NCBI RefSeq assembly: GCF_000410515.1
Contig: NC_021500.1
Location: 4,278,001-4,342,000, forward strand
Origin: Enterobacter sp. R4-368
Lineage (GTDB): Bacteria > Pseudomonadota > Gammaproteobacteria > Enterobacterales > Enterobacteriaceae
Direction: 5' to 3'
Length of the DNA: 64,000 bases
Every line of letters starts with the position of its first letter. Position 1 is the first letter of the stretch. Below, in pieces: positions 29,709 to 40,985 of this stretch. The notes beneath the pieces were generated by a model, which did no database searches, was not told the DNA's origin, and saw only the letters and a list, made by a program, of their open reading frames with translations. Position numbers and translations under genes: made by a program.

Positions 29709-31595
29709 ATGAATAACAAAGTACTGGCAGAAAATATTCTGCAGCTGGTAGGTGGGGAGAGCAACGTTGCGACGCTGGTACATTGCGCGACGCGTTTACG
29801 CTTTAAAATCATCGATAACAGCAAAGTGCGGTTGGCAGAGCTCGACGCGCTGGAGGGCGTCATTACCGTGGTGAATGGCTCCGGCCAATTACAGGTGGTG
29901 ATTGGCAACCGCGTGCCAGACGTATTTCGCGCGTTTGGCGCCATCTCAGGATTACTGGAGGATGATAAAAAGAAACAACCTTCGGAGCCGTCGCAAAATA
30001 CAGCCTCGCTGTTAGGTCGTTTGATCGATTTGGTCGCCGGGATATTCACGCCATTATTAGGTGCGATGGCCGCAGCCGGTGTGCTAAAAGGCGCGCTGGC
30101 GATTGTGCTGGCGGCCGGATGGCTGAGCAATAAAGAGAGCACCTATATTATTTTGCATGCCGCATCCGACAGCCTGTTCTATTTTCTGCCGATGCTGTTA
30201 GCCATCACCTCCGCACGTAAATTTGAAACCAATATCTTTGTTGCCGTGTCGATCGCGGGTGCGCTCATTTACCCCAGTATTCAAGGGCTATTTGATGGCG
30301 GCCAGCCGGTGAGCTTTTTTGGCCTGCCGGTGGTGATGATGAAATATACCGGTTCGGTGATCCCGATTATTTTCAGCGTCTGGCTGATGTCGATAATTGA
30401 GCGCTTTCTCAATCGCCATATTCATGAAAGCGTGCGCAATATTCTGACGCCGTTTTTCCTGCTGACGTTAATGGTGCCGCTGACGTTAATGACCATCGGG
30501 CCGATTGGCATTTCGATCAGTGAGTTTGTCGCCTCTTTATTTGTTTCGATTTACGGCTTCAACCCGATTATCGCCAGCGCGCTAATGGCTGCTGCCTGGC
30601 AGGTGCTGGTGATTTTCGGCGTGCACTGGGGCTTTGTTACCGTCTTTATCAACGACATTTCTGTGATGGGACACAGTTTTCTTAAAGCAGCCTCCAGCCC
30701 CTCGGTTTTCGCCCAGTCCGGAGCCTTGCTGGCGGTGATGCTGCGGGCAAAAGACAAAAAGCTGAAAGCGCTGGCGGGCAGTACCTTTATCGCCTCGTTG
30801 TTCGGCATTACCGAACCGGGTGTCTACGGTGTCACCTTGAAACTGAAAAAACCGTTTATCTGTGCGGTGATCGCGGCGGCTTTTGGCGGTGCGGTGGTCG
30901 GATACGCCAAAAGTTCGGCGATTTCAATGGGGATGCCGGGGCTGTTGACGCTGCCGATTTTCTACGGCGATGGTTTTATCGGCTTTCTTATTGGCTGCGC
31001 CATGGCGTTTGCTGGCAGCCTGGTGCTGACGCTGATCGTGGGTTTTGACGAACCTTCCGCGCAAGCGCTACCTGACGCGTCGGCGAGTGAAAAAAAGCAT
31101 ACCGCGCATCAACCGGTGATGCCGAAAACCGCTGCGCTGGCTCCTGAGCAGATTACCGCGCCGGTTTCTGGCGCGTTAATTCCGCTGGCTGAAGTGGATG
31201 ATAAGGTTTTTTCGACAGGCGTTGTCGGGCCGGGTTTTGCCATTATTCCGGATGAAGGACGAGTTTATTCCCCGGTCGACGGCCATATTGCCAGCACCTT
31301 CGCCAGCGGTCATGCCATTGGCATTCGCTCCACGGCGGGCGCGGAAATACTGATCCACGTCGGGATTAATACCGTGCAACTGGATGGGCAATATTTCCAT
31401 ATGCAGGTGAAAGAGGGCGATGAAGTCAAAAAAGGCCAGCTTCTGCTGACATTCGATCTCGATGACATTAAACAGGCGGGTTATGACACGGTGACACCCG
31501 TGGTCATTACCAACAGCGAAGCCTGGCGCGAATTACACATTAGCGATAAGTCCCATTCCCGCTTTGGCGAGCCGGTAATGGCGCTCCTGGTGTAA
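29709..31595 (+). CDS. bglF: PTS beta-glucoside EIIBCA permease and BglG kinase (BglF)
   Basis: This 628 aa permease has an N-terminal EIIB domain with Cys26 in LVHCATRLRF, a central EIIC membrane domain (about 105-450, GTFIASLFGITEPGVYGVTL-type loop) and a C-terminal EIIA domain (about 490-628) with the active His in EILIHVGINT. It imports and phosphorylates beta-glucosides and also phosphorylates and inactivates BglG. ATG 29709 follows GGGAAG. Length equals that of E. coli BglF. It lies between two RAT elements. Confidence 0.93.
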   Translation: MNNKVLAENILQLVGGESNVATLVHCATRLRFKIIDNSKVRLAELDALEGVITVVNGSGQLQVVIGNRVPDVFRAFGAISGLLEDDKKKQPSEPSQNTASLLGRLIDLVAGIFTPLLGAMAAAGVLKGALAIVLAAGWLSNKESTYIILHAASDSLFYFLPMLLAITSARKFETNIFVAVSIAGALIYPSIQGLFDGGQPVSFFGLPVVMMKYTGSVIPIIFSVWLMSIIERFLNRHIHESVRNILTPFFLLTLMVPLTLMTIGPIGISISEFVASLFVSIYGFNPIIASALMAAAWQVLVIFGVHWGFVTVFINDISVMGHSFLKAASSPSVFAQSGALLAVMLRAKDKKLKALAGSTFIASLFGITEPGVYGVTLKLKKPFICAVIAAAFGGAVVGYAKSSAISMGMPGLLTLPIFYGDGFIGFLIGCAMAFAGSLVLTLIVGFDEPSAQALPDASASEKKHTAHQPVMPKTAALAPEQITAPVSGALIPLAEVDDKVFSTGVVGPGFAIIPDEGRVYSPVDGHIASTFASGHAIGIRSTAGAEILIHVGINTVQLDGQYFHMQVKEGDEVKKGQLLLTFDLDDIKQAGYDTVTPVVITNSEAWRELHISDKSHSRFGEPVMALLV

Positions 31596-31689
31596 CGCCC
31601 GCTGCTGGCGGGAGGCTATTTGCGGCGGGGGCAGTTGTCGCCGCAACCTATTAAGTACGTGTTTATGCGTTAATTGATCTACCCCCACA

Positions 31690-33368
<1,679 letters not shown>

Positions 33369-33384
33369 ACAACAAAAACAGAAT

Positions 33385-33403
33385 CCCCGCCGTGGCGGCG
33401 GGG
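33385..33403 (+). terminator. GC-rich hairpin after bglH
   Basis: CCCCGCC GTGG(C) GGCGGGG lies 17 nt after the bglH stop. There is no T-run, so it may end the transcript only partly. It separates bglH from the convergent H-NS-type gene. Confidence 0.5.
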
Positions 33404-33477
33404 AACAATAACGCATGCAGATGTTGCGTTAGAAAGCGATAAAAATGCAGGGTGGGATAAAGACAAACCCTTTATTT

Positions 33478-33882
33478 TTAGATGGCAAAATCTTCCAGTT
33501 TTTTACCGTCTTCCAGTGCTTTGGCAATCACTTTCGGTGTGCGGCCCTGGCCGGTCCAGCTTTTTTCCGTGCCGTCTTCATCAATATACTTATATTTGGC
33601 TGGGCGTGGTGCACGAACAGATTTTGATTTCGTCGTTTGTCCTTTCAGCGAGGATAAAAGTTCGGTTGGATCGATACCTTCATCCAGCAGTTTTTGACGA
33701 AATGCAGCCAGCTTGGCTTCTTTCTCTTCTTGTTCTTTACGTAGAGAAGATTCTTCTTCACGACGTTCTTCAACAACAACTGACAGTTTTTCAAGCATCT
33801 CTTCAAGAGCTTCAAGGGTAAGCTCACGGGCCTGAACTCGCAGGGTGCGAATGTTATTAAGTGATTTAAGTGCTTCTGACAT
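33478..33882 (-). CDS. H-NS paralogue (H-NS/StpA family nucleoid protein)
   Basis: This 134 aa protein has an N-terminal oligomerisation domain almost like H-NS ([20 protein letters not shown]), a charged coiled coil, a Lys/Arg/Ser linker (about 84-92) and the C-terminal DNA-binding domain with the AT-hook-like WTGQGRTP motif. The length equals StpA, while the first 50 residues are closer to H-NS. H-NS and StpA silence the bgl operon in E. coli; here a paralogue lies directly beside bgl. It is probably not the main hns gene, which normally lies near galU/tdk. Confidence 0.9.
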   Translation of the reverse strand: MSEALKSLNNIRTLRVQARELTLEALEEMLEKLSVVVEERREEESSLRKEQEEKEAKLAAFRQKLLDEGIDPTELLSSLKGQTTKSKSVRAPRPAKYKYIDEDGTEKSWTGQGRTPKVIAKALEDGKKLEDFAI

Positions 33883-34800
33883 AGCGTCACTCCGTGTGCG
33901 GAAAAATGAATAATCTATCGGAATTAATTTTTAGTGATAACGACATAAAAATCAATACGGAATTATAGGTTTTAGCAAATATATATGTGATTGTGCAACC
34001 CTATGACTTTGTGGGTATCTGGCTCTGGCTAATTTAGTCACAATGCGGCATTAAAAAAGCCACAGAATTTAAGGGTTATTTTTATCGGAATCGTTAGTTA
34101 ATGCCGCTTGTTCATCATAAAATAACCTATATCTTCGCATTGACTTTCGCTTGCCGGGTGCAGATTTTTCTTAACAAAGAGGCATTACAGGTATAGCGCC
34201 TGTGGCAAACGGTAAACGTTATCTCTGAACTGACGCATTTTTTCTTTTTGATTTGCGTTAGCGCAAGCGGCAATTTCAGCATGGCTAAATGTTCCATTAA
34301 ACATGACCACATATTGATGGCTCAGGTTTCTCCACAATAAGCTGCTAAGAAATTTGATCCGCGTCAGACGCTGTTGAGAATATTCTCGATTAGTAGCAAG
34401 CACAGCACGCTCCAGTTCATATCGGAGGTCATAAAATCGACCTTATTGACCCTCCGCTGGGGTTTCTTTTTCATACTCAACTTTTAATTACGTGCAGTAA
34501 TAATTGCATTGCTGGATATCGCTTGTTGCGCTGCACGCAGCGTGTCGCATAAATGATGAAGTGCAGGTTTTATCCTGTTATCAGGTTTTGCTGATATTAA
34601 ACTGAAACTGCAGATCTTATCGCTATCCTGTTTTTTAACGGGGTCGGCCTGCGAGAAAATGCGCGGCGCGATAAATTCACCGTTCAATATCACCATAACG
34701 TTGCTGCCAATCGCAGCCGCAGAAACGCGCTATCGCTGCGTTGGCGCTTTCCCGCACAAATAAACAGATTCAGATAAAAGCGTTGCGGATTATTTTGCGG
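33883..34800. other. AT-rich intergenic region with decayed frames
   Basis: About 900 nt between the H-NS paralogue and a LysR gene. Minus-strand frames at 34185-34403 (72 codons) and 34484-34696 (70 codons) lack ribosome sites. The first extends upstream without an ATG and looks protein-like (for example LERAVLATNREYSQQRLTR). They may be remnants of a lost gene. Confidence 0.4.
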
Positions 34801-35706
34801 TTATTTCCCCACTCGCTGGGGAAATATCTCCAGCAGCCAGTCAATAAACACGCGCAGACGATGCGTAACGTGGCGGTTTTGTGGATACACCACATGAAAA
34901 GGGTACGGCTCTGGCCGCCACGGGCGTAGGATCTCCACCAGCGTGCCCGCTTTTAACGCCGCACCGAGTGAATAACTGAAGGTCTGGATAATCCCCAGCC
35001 CCGCCATACCGGCGGCGAGATGCGCATTGCTCTCATTAATACCAATCCGGTGCGGCACTTTAATTTCGGTTTTTTCGCCATCGCGCTCAAAGCGTAACGG
35101 AAACGCTCGGCCGGTTTGTGGCGAGAGGTAGCTGACGAGCCGGTGGCCGTTTTTTAGCTCTTCGGGATAGGCCGGCGTACCAAATGTTTTCAGATATGCC
35201 GGCGTTGCGCAGGTAATGAGCGTGGCGGCGCCAATACGGCGGGCAATCAGCGAGGAGCTGTCCAGTGGCCCGCCACGGATCACGCAATCCACATTGTCGC
35301 TAATCAGATCCACCGGGCGATCGGCAACGCCCAAATCAAGACGAATGTCCGGATAACGCGCCAGAAAATCCGGCAGGGCGGGGATCAACACATCTTTCGC
35401 CGTTGAGCCGCCAATATCGACGCGAAGCTGTCCGCCTGGCGTTCCGCGTGCGGCATTGAATGAACCGTCGACATCTTCGAGATCGCGCAGGATACGGGTT
35501 GTTTTTTCATAATAGTCGCGCCCTTCCGGCGTAACCGTCACGCGGCGGGTGGTGCGCTGCAATAACCGCACGCCAAGGTGGGCTTCCAGTTCCTGCACCA
35601 GTTTGCTCAATGTCGCGTTGGGCATCTCCAGCGAATCCGCCGCCCGGGTAAAGTTCCCCGCCTCGACCACGCGGGCGAAAGCGCGTATTGCCAGTAATTG
35701 ATCCAT
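34801..35706 (-). CDS. LysR-family regulator, divergent from an SDR gene
   Basis: This 301 aa protein has an N-terminal winged helix (MDQLLAIRAFARVVEAGNFTRAADSLEMPNATLSKLVQELE, about 1-41) and an effector domain of the CrgA/AaeR type (VDCVIRGG, GLGIIQ). GGAGGAAC precedes ATG 35706. It is divergent from the dehydrogenase gene at 35872, the usual arrangement for a LysR regulator and its target. The inducer is unknown; control of the adjacent SDR and SnoaL-like genes is inferred. Confidence 0.9.
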   Translation of the reverse strand: MDQLLAIRAFARVVEAGNFTRAADSLEMPNATLSKLVQELEAHLGVRLLQRTTRRVTVTPEGRDYYEKTTRILRDLEDVDGSFNAARGTPGGQLRVDIGGSTAKDVLIPALPDFLARYPDIRLDLGVADRPVDLISDNVDCVIRGGPLDSSSLIARRIGAATLITCATPAYLKTFGTPAYPEELKNGHRLVSYLSPQTGRAFPLRFERDGEKTEIKVPHRIGINESNAHLAAGMAGLGIIQTFSYSLGAALKAGTLVEILRPWRPEPYPFHVVYPQNRHVTHRLRVFIDWLLEIFPQRVGK

Positions 35707-35871
35707 GCGAGTTCCTCCGTTGCTGTGATGTTGATTATACATAGTGGTGAATAGTCATTTTAATTTTTCGGTATTTTTCAATAAAAACGGGGGAGGTAGA
35801 GTTGCGCCATACCTGAGACGGCAGGCTGGTCTGCCGCAGGCACATCCCTTAACTGAACCGAGGAATACCAC

Positions 35872-36621
35872 ATGAGCACACAACTGAATGGCAAAATCGC
35901 ACTGGTGACTGGCGGGACAAGCGGCATTGGTCTGGCAACCGCACAAGAACTGGCAGAGCAGGGGGCGCGCGTCTTTATTACCGGTCGTCGCCAGGCAGAA
36001 CTGGACGCGGCGGTTGAACGTATTGGTTCCAGCGCCACGGGCATTCGCGCCGATGCGTCGGTAATGGCGGATCTTGATGCCGTGTTTGCCCAGATTGCGA
36101 AAAGCGCCGGGCGACTCGACATCCTGTTTGCCAACGCCGGTGGTGGCGACATGCTGCCGCTGGGGGCGATTACTGAAGAGCATTTCGACCGCATTTTCGC
36201 CACCAACGTGCGCGGCGTACTGTTTACCGTGCAAAAAGCGCTCCCGCTGCTGGTAAACAACGCTTCAATCATTCTCACCGGATCGACCACATCGGTGAAA
36301 GGCACCGCCAGTTTCAGCGTTTACAGCGCCAGTAAAGCGGCGGTGCGTAACTTTGCCCGTTCATGGGCGCTGGATCTGCAAGGGCGCGGTATCCGCGTTA
36401 ACGTGGTCAGCCCAGGCCCTGTCCGCACGCCGGGTTTAGGTGAACTGGTGCCGGATGAGCATCGTCAGGGCTTGTTTGACGCGCTGGCAGCCCAGGTTCC
36501 GTTGGGGCGTTTAGGTGAACCGCAAGAGATTGGCAAAGTGGTCGCGTTTCTCGCTTCTGATGCTTCCAGCTTTATCAATGGCGCTGAGCTGTTCGTCGAT
36601 GGCGGCATGGCGCAAATCTAA
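35872..36621 (+). CDS. Short-chain dehydrogenase/reductase
   Basis: This 249 aa classical SDR has the NAD(P) motif [10 protein letters not shown] (about 14-23), NAGGG (about 86-90), the catalytic Ser in LTGSTT, and YSASK (Tyr and Lys of the active site). The ITGRRQ strand end with Arg favours NADP. It would oxidise or reduce an alcohol/ketone; the substrate cannot be read from sequence. It is divergent from the LysR gene and is followed 54 nt later by a SnoaL-like gene, probably in one transcript. Confidence 0.93.
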   Translation: MSTQLNGKIALVTGGTSGIGLATAQELAEQGARVFITGRRQAELDAAVERIGSSATGIRADASVMADLDAVFAQIAKSAGRLDILFANAGGGDMLPLGAITEEHFDRIFATNVRGVLFTVQKALPLLVNNASIILTGSTTSVKGTASFSVYSASKAAVRNFARSWALDLQGRGIRVNVVSPGPVRTPGLGELVPDEHRQGLFDALAAQVPLGRLGEPQEIGKVVAFLASDASSFINGAELFVDGGMAQI

Positions 36622-36675
36622 TTCACCACGCCGGGCTGGCCATTGCTGCGCCAGCCCGCAACGCAGGAGCAGAAC

Positions 36676-37041
36676 ATGCACACTTCTGCACTTTTGGTTG
36701 CTCAGCAACTGATCGACAAGCATTTTACTATCTGGAATAGCGCACATCCTGAACAACAGGTCACCACCTTTTCTGATGTCTATGCCGACGCTTTTTTCGT
36801 GGCGGATTATGCCGATGTGGCAACCGGGTTCGAGAACGTCGCGGCACTGATTTCTCGCGTGCAGCGTGAGCATCCGGGGTTTTCGTTCACCCCCGATCCG
36901 GTGACGTGGAACCACGGTTTAGGGCGCGTTAGCTGGGGTTATGGCCCGCAGGAGAACCCGAATCTGATCCGCGGTGAGGATATTTTCACCGTGCGCGATG
37001 GCAGGCTTGCCAGCCTGTGGGTATTTATTAACACGCCGTAA
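36676..37041 (+). CDS. SnoaL/NTF2-like fold protein
   Basis: This 121 aa protein has the pattern of the NTF2-like superfamily: an N-terminal helix (LLVAQQLIDKHFTIWN), a central VFADAF-like strand (YADAFFVADYADVATGFENV) and terminal beta-strands (GEDIFTVRDGRLASLWVFI). Such proteins act as small isomerases, hydrolases or binding domains. ATG 36676 follows CAGGAG. It probably works with the preceding SDR. Function unassigned. Confidence 0.8.
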   Translation: MHTSALLVAQQLIDKHFTIWNSAHPEQQVTTFSDVYADAFFVADYADVATGFENVAALISRVQREHPGFSFTPDPVTWNHGLGRVSWGYGPQENPNLIRGEDIFTVRDGRLASLWVFINTP

Positions 37042-37106
37042 CGGTCGGCAAGCCGCACCATTCATTGCCCACTGAGAAACCCTTATCAACATACCGGTAA
37101 ACCTGA

Positions 37107-37466
37107 GTTTTCCAGTGCCGACATAACCGGTTCCTGGCTGGCGATATTGTTGTCAGCACTTACTACCACGTTCATCCTGAGGACGGGCAAAACTTTATTG
37201 ATGCTGTGGTGCCGGAAATGGCGGCGGCGCGCAAACTGCCGGGCTGTATCTATTATGCTTTCGCGCAGGATTTGGCCGATGCCAACGCCTATCACCTGGT
37301 GGCAGGCTGGAAAGATGAAGTCTTCCATCAGCGCCATGAAAACGCGACAACCTTTCTGCAGGCTCTGGCGACGGTAGTTAAAAATGTGCGCATCCTTAAC
37401 CGCCAGGGTGTTCGCTACGATGTTGCCCTGCAACACGTGGATGATCCGCGTGGCAAAGTAGCCTGA
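37107..37466 (+). pseudogene. ABM-domain monooxygenase fragment, start lost
   Basis: The frame reads TYYHVHPEDGQNFIDAVVPE, then MAAARKLPGCIYYAFAQD and EVFHQRHENATTF, a dimeric alpha-beta barrel protein of the antibiotic-biosynthesis-monooxygenase (YgiN-like) type. Upstream of the conserved first strand the frame meets TGA (37104-37106) with no ATG between, so the normal start is missing. A GTG at 37206 would give an 86 aa protein without strand 1. I consider it a frameshifted or decayed gene of the preceding cluster. Confidence 0.55.
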
Positions 37467-37579
37467 GTTGCCGTCGTATTAAGCGATTTTCAGCAATAGC
37501 TAAGCCATTTAAATACTTTGTCATTTCCGACGTTCTCTCACATCGTGGCGACATGAGAATGCGGGGAGTCAATGAGTGA

Positions 37580-38545
37580 ATGGCGAAAAGCAGCGCGGTC
37601 TATTTAGATGAACAACAACGGGACGCCATCCGGCGGTTATCACGCAGCTGGCTGTGGCGCAGCGAGCTGCCTACGTGGCTGGTGATTGTTACCGTGTATG
37701 GCGGTTGGTTCGGCACGCTCGCACAGTGGAAAACGCTCGGCCTGTTGCCGGCCACCGCGCTTCTGATCCTTTTCACCACCTGGTATTTGTCGGTGCAACA
37801 TGAGCTGATCCACGGGCATCCCACGCGCTGGGCCTGGTTTAACCAACTGCTGGGGGTAATGCCGCTGGCGGTGTGGTATCCGTACGGCATTTATCGCGAT
37901 TCGCACCTGGCTCACCACCGTACGCACTTACTGACACTGCCGGAAGATGATCCTGAATCCTACTATTTTTCCACCCAACACTGGCATCGCCTGACGCGCT
38001 GGCAGCGAAAACTGATTGAGTTGCGTAATACCTTTGCTGGCCGTTTACTGCTGGCTCCGGCGCTGGATATTGCGCACTTGCTTGCAGGAATGGTAGCGGC
38101 ATTTCGCGTGCGGCAAGGTAAAACCATGCTGATGTGGCTGGTACACGGTGCGCTGTTGGGTGTGACCTTTGCCTGGATAAGCCATTGTAATTTTTCCGTT
38201 ATCTGGTTTGTGCTGGCGGTGAGCTACCCGGCGCTGGCTATCACGAAAGTGCGTTCTTTTCTCGAACACCGCGCAGCCGACGATCCGTTAGCGCGTTCGG
38301 TGATCAACGAAGCCGCATGGCCGTGGCGTCTGCTGTTTCTTAACCTCAACTACCATTCCGTGCATCACGATCTGCCCGCTGTGCCGTGGTACGGCCTGCG
38401 AACGGTTTACCTGCGTGACAAAGCGGCGTACCAGCAGCGCAATAGCGGGTTTCTGGTGCGCGGCTATAGTGAATGGTTACGGCAGTTTTTCTTTACCCCG
38501 GTAGAGGTCAATGCACACCCCGCAAGCAAAGTACGCAGTGAATAA
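37580..38545 (+). CDS. Membrane fatty-acid desaturase family protein
   Basis: This 321 aa integral membrane protein has the three His boxes of diiron desaturases/hydroxylases: HELIHGH (about 74-80), HLAHHRTH (about 110-117) and NYHSVHHD (about 256-263). Four or more hydrophobic segments place it in the inner membrane. It could desaturate or hydroxylate a lipid or alkyl chain. Its stop lies 35 nt inside the next gene, indicating translational coupling to the PhnD-like protein. Real electron donors and substrate are unknown. Confidence 0.9.
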   Translation: MAKSSAVYLDEQQRDAIRRLSRSWLWRSELPTWLVIVTVYGGWFGTLAQWKTLGLLPATALLILFTTWYLSVQHELIHGHPTRWAWFNQLLGVMPLAVWYPYGIYRDSHLAHHRTHLLTLPEDDPESYYFSTQHWHRLTRWQRKLIELRNTFAGRLLLAPALDIAHLLAGMVAAFRVRQGKTMLMWLVHGALLGVTFAWISHCNFSVIWFVLAVSYPALAITKVRSFLEHRAADDPLARSVINEAAWPWRLLFLNLNYHSVHHDLPAVPWYGLRTVYLRDKAAYQQRNSGFLVRGYSEWLRQFFFTPVEVNAHPASKVRSE

Positions 38546-39329
38546 CATTGCCCTGCCGATGTATAACGTCGCGCAGCCAGAAACCGCCGCGCTGGGCCAG
38601 GCGTTGTGCGAACTGCTGGCGGAGCGCGGGCTTCCGGCGCAGCAGATTTGGCCGCAAAGCGACCTGCCATCCCACTGGCGGCATGACGATGTGCTGCTCA
38701 GCCAGACCTGCGGCTACCCGCTGGTAACGCAATTACCGGATGTGCAACTGGTTGGCTGCTTTCACTACCTTGCGCCAGGCTGTGAAGGCTTTCGCTATCG
38801 CAGCCTGCTGGTGACGCGTGATGAGGAACGCGCGACTTCGCTGGCGGATTTTCGCGGTCGTCGCGCAGTGTGTAATTCCGCCGATTCGCAATCAGGTTAT
38901 AACGTGCTGCGTTATCTGGTTTCGCAACGTGCGGGCGAAGGACGATTTTTCGCCGATGCTCCCCATTTCAGCGGCAGCCACCGGCAATCGCTGGTGGTGC
39001 TGCACAACCGTACGGCGGATATCGCCGCCATCGACTGCGTGACGTTCGCCTTATTGCAACGCCACGAACCTTCGCTGTTGCGTGGGCTGCGTGTGATAGC
39101 GCAAAGCCCGTTAGCGCCGGGGTTGCCGCTGATCACCGCGCAGCAGAGCAGCGCCGCCACGCTCGCATCTCTAAGAGAGGCGTTGCAGCAACTGGTCAGC
39201 GACGCGCGTTTTCACGACATCTGTGCCGCGGTATTGATTGGCGGTTTTAGCGTGGTCACACGACAGGACTATTCTTTGTTGTTGAGATGGCGGGATGAGG
39301 CCGCAGCACGCGGCGTCACGCAGCTATAA
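38511..39329 (+). CDS. PhnD/SsuA-type substrate-binding protein without signal peptide
   Basis: This 272 aa protein resembles periplasmic phosphonate-type binding proteins (SQTCGYPLVTQL, DSQSGYNVLRYL, DIAAIDCVTFALL). No signal peptide or transporter genes are present, so it may act in the cytoplasm, or its true export is lost. It overlaps the desaturase gene by 35 nt. The pairing suggests that both handle the same compound, which is inference. Confidence 0.8.
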   Translation: MHTPQAKYAVNNIALPMYNVAQPETAALGQALCELLAERGLPAQQIWPQSDLPSHWRHDDVLLSQTCGYPLVTQLPDVQLVGCFHYLAPGCEGFRYRSLLVTRDEERATSLADFRGRRAVCNSADSQSGYNVLRYLVSQRAGEGRFFADAPHFSGSHRQSLVVLHNRTADIAAIDCVTFALLQRHEPSLLRGLRVIAQSPLAPGLPLITAQQSSAATLASLREALQQLVSDARFHDICAAVLIGGFSVVTRQDYSLLLRWRDEAAARGVTQL

Positions 39330-39484
39330 TTCGTCAGTCATTTCATTGTGTTATCAAAGGTGAATGCCGTGAAAAGGGCACATGCCGCCAAAGACAAGCC
39401 CGGAAAATTGGCTGAAAGTCATGCAAACCATTCACACTGTAGCCGTCCGGGAGTGCCATTTGCGAAACCGGAAAAGGATGAGAT

Positions 39485-40576
39485 ATGAGTCAGTTATTCA
39501 CCGAAGTTACTATTGGCGACGTTGCGCTGGATAACCGCATCGTTATTGCCCCGATGTGCCAGTATTCCGCCGAAGCAGGAAAAGCGACCGCCTGGCATCG
39601 CATTCATTTAGGTAATCTGGCGCTCTCCGGCGCGGGGCTGCTGATAATCGAAGCCACCGCCGTTGAGCCGCAAGGGCGAATTTCGCCGCAGGATCTCGGC
39701 CTGTGGGATGACGAAACCGAGCAGGCGCTGCGCGTGGTGCTGGAGGATATTCGGCAGTACTCGCCGGTGAAAATCGGCATCCAGCTTGGGCATGCCGGGC
39801 GTAAAGCGTCGGTCAGCGCGCCCTGGCTGGGGGGCAAACAGCTTTCGCCACAAGAGGGCGGCTGGCAAACGATCTCAGCCTCCGCGCTGGCGCACGATCC
39901 GGCAGAACGTCCACCGCTTGAAATGACGAAACAAGATTTGGCGCGGGTTAAACAGGCGTTTGTCGACAGCGCCTTGCGGGCGGTAGCGCTGGGAATAGAG
40001 GTGATTGAAATCCACGCGGCGCACGGTTATTTGTTGCATCAGTTTCTCTCGCCGCTCTCTAACCAGCGCGGTGATGAGTATGGCGGCAGCCTTGAAAATC
40101 GCCTGCGTTTCACCCAGGAAGTGTTTAGCGCCGTGCGTGAAGCGGTACCGGCTTCCGTTGCGGTAGGCATTCGCATTTCGGCGACGGACTGGGTAGAAGG
40201 TGGATGGGATCTGGAACAATCGGTGGTACTGACGAAAAAAATTGAAGCGCTGGGCGGCGCGTATGTTCACGTCTCCAGCGGCGGGCTTTCGCCGTTGCAA
40301 AGCATTAAGGTGACGGCGGGTTATCAGGTGCCGTTTGCCAAAGCATTGCGCCAGCAGACCCGTATGCCGGTTATCGCCGTGGGGTTGATCACCGAGCCAC
40401 AGCACGCAGAAGCTATTTTGCAGCAAGGGGAGGCCGATCTTATCGCGCTGGCACGAGGCGCGCTCTACGATCCACGCTGGCCATGGCACGCCGCCGCCGC
40501 GTTGCATGGTGCGGTACATATCGCGCCGCAGTATCGCCGTGCCGAACCGCACGGTGTGAAAGGAACGGTTAAATAA
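39485..40576 (+). CDS. NADPH dehydrogenase of the old yellow enzyme family (NamA/YqjM-like)
   Basis: This 363 aa flavoprotein is a TIM barrel with FMN-binding segments (APMCQYSAEAG, GIQLGHAGRKAS), the catalytic pair in EIHAAHGYLLHQFLSP, and EYGGSLENRLRF, ALARGALYDPRWP. The Cys in APMCQYS is typical of the YqjM subclass. It reduces activated C=C bonds of enones and related electrophiles, often in detoxification. AAAGGATGAGAT precedes the start. It is a separate unit 155 nt after the PhnD-like gene. Confidence 0.92.
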   Translation: MSQLFTEVTIGDVALDNRIVIAPMCQYSAEAGKATAWHRIHLGNLALSGAGLLIIEATAVEPQGRISPQDLGLWDDETEQALRVVLEDIRQYSPVKIGIQLGHAGRKASVSAPWLGGKQLSPQEGGWQTISASALAHDPAERPPLEMTKQDLARVKQAFVDSALRAVALGIEVIEIHAAHGYLLHQFLSPLSNQRGDEYGGSLENRLRFTQEVFSAVREAVPASVAVGIRISATDWVEGGWDLEQSVVLTKKIEALGGAYVHVSSGGLSPLQSIKVTAGYQVPFAKALRQQTRMPVIAVGLITEPQHAEAILQQGEADLIALARGALYDPRWPWHAAAALHGAVHIAPQYRRAEPHGVKGTVK

Positions 40577-40626
40577 CGCATGCATCGGTGAGCTTGCTAT
40601 TCCGCCAGGCTCACCGCTATTGCGCG

Positions 40627-40824
40627 TTAAACGCCCTTACGCACCAACTCCGCCGCTTTGAGGAATACGTCATCTTCTACGCCATCGCCCCGGTTTCTGC
40701 CTTGCCGTTCAATCTCCTGCACGATGCTGTCACGGTTAATGGCTTTGCGTTCTGAAACAAGGCCAATCACGGCCGCGCCAATGGCTAATCCAATGAGTCC
40801 CGTGTGCTCATCATTGAACTTCAT
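40627..40824 (-). CDS. Small hypothetical protein with an N-terminal hydrophobic helix
   Basis: This 65 aa protein (MKFNDEHTGLIGLAIGAAVI...) has a short hydrophobic segment (about 9-23) and a charged helical C-terminus. A strong GGGAGGG site lies before the ATG, so it is likely expressed. It is not a recognised family. It is convergent with the old yellow enzyme gene. Confidence 0.75.
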   Translation of the reverse strand: MKFNDEHTGLIGLAIGAAVIGLVSERKAINRDSIVQEIERQGRNRGDGVEDDVFLKAAELVRKGV

Positions 40825-40931
40825 GCGTTATCCCTCCCCGATTTGTCTACAGAGAAATTTAGCACACAGATATATTTCCGCCATTTATCAAAATCACTGC
40901 ATTATTAATGCGTTAGGTGGCTGTTATATAA

Positions 40932-40963
40932 ATAAAAAAGCCCGAAGCGTGAAGCCCCGGGCA
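40932..40963 (-). terminator. Terminator of the chemoreceptor gene
   Basis: On the minus strand GCCCGGGG and CTTCGGGC pair (two G-U) and are followed by T6. It lies 23 nt after the chemoreceptor stop. Confidence 0.8.
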
Positions 40964-40985
40964 TGGTGAAAGGAGAGCGATTTAC

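Noticed and set aside
34484..34696. 70-codon minus-strand frame
   Set aside because: No Shine-Dalgarno and no start context; kept only as part of the decayed intergenic region.
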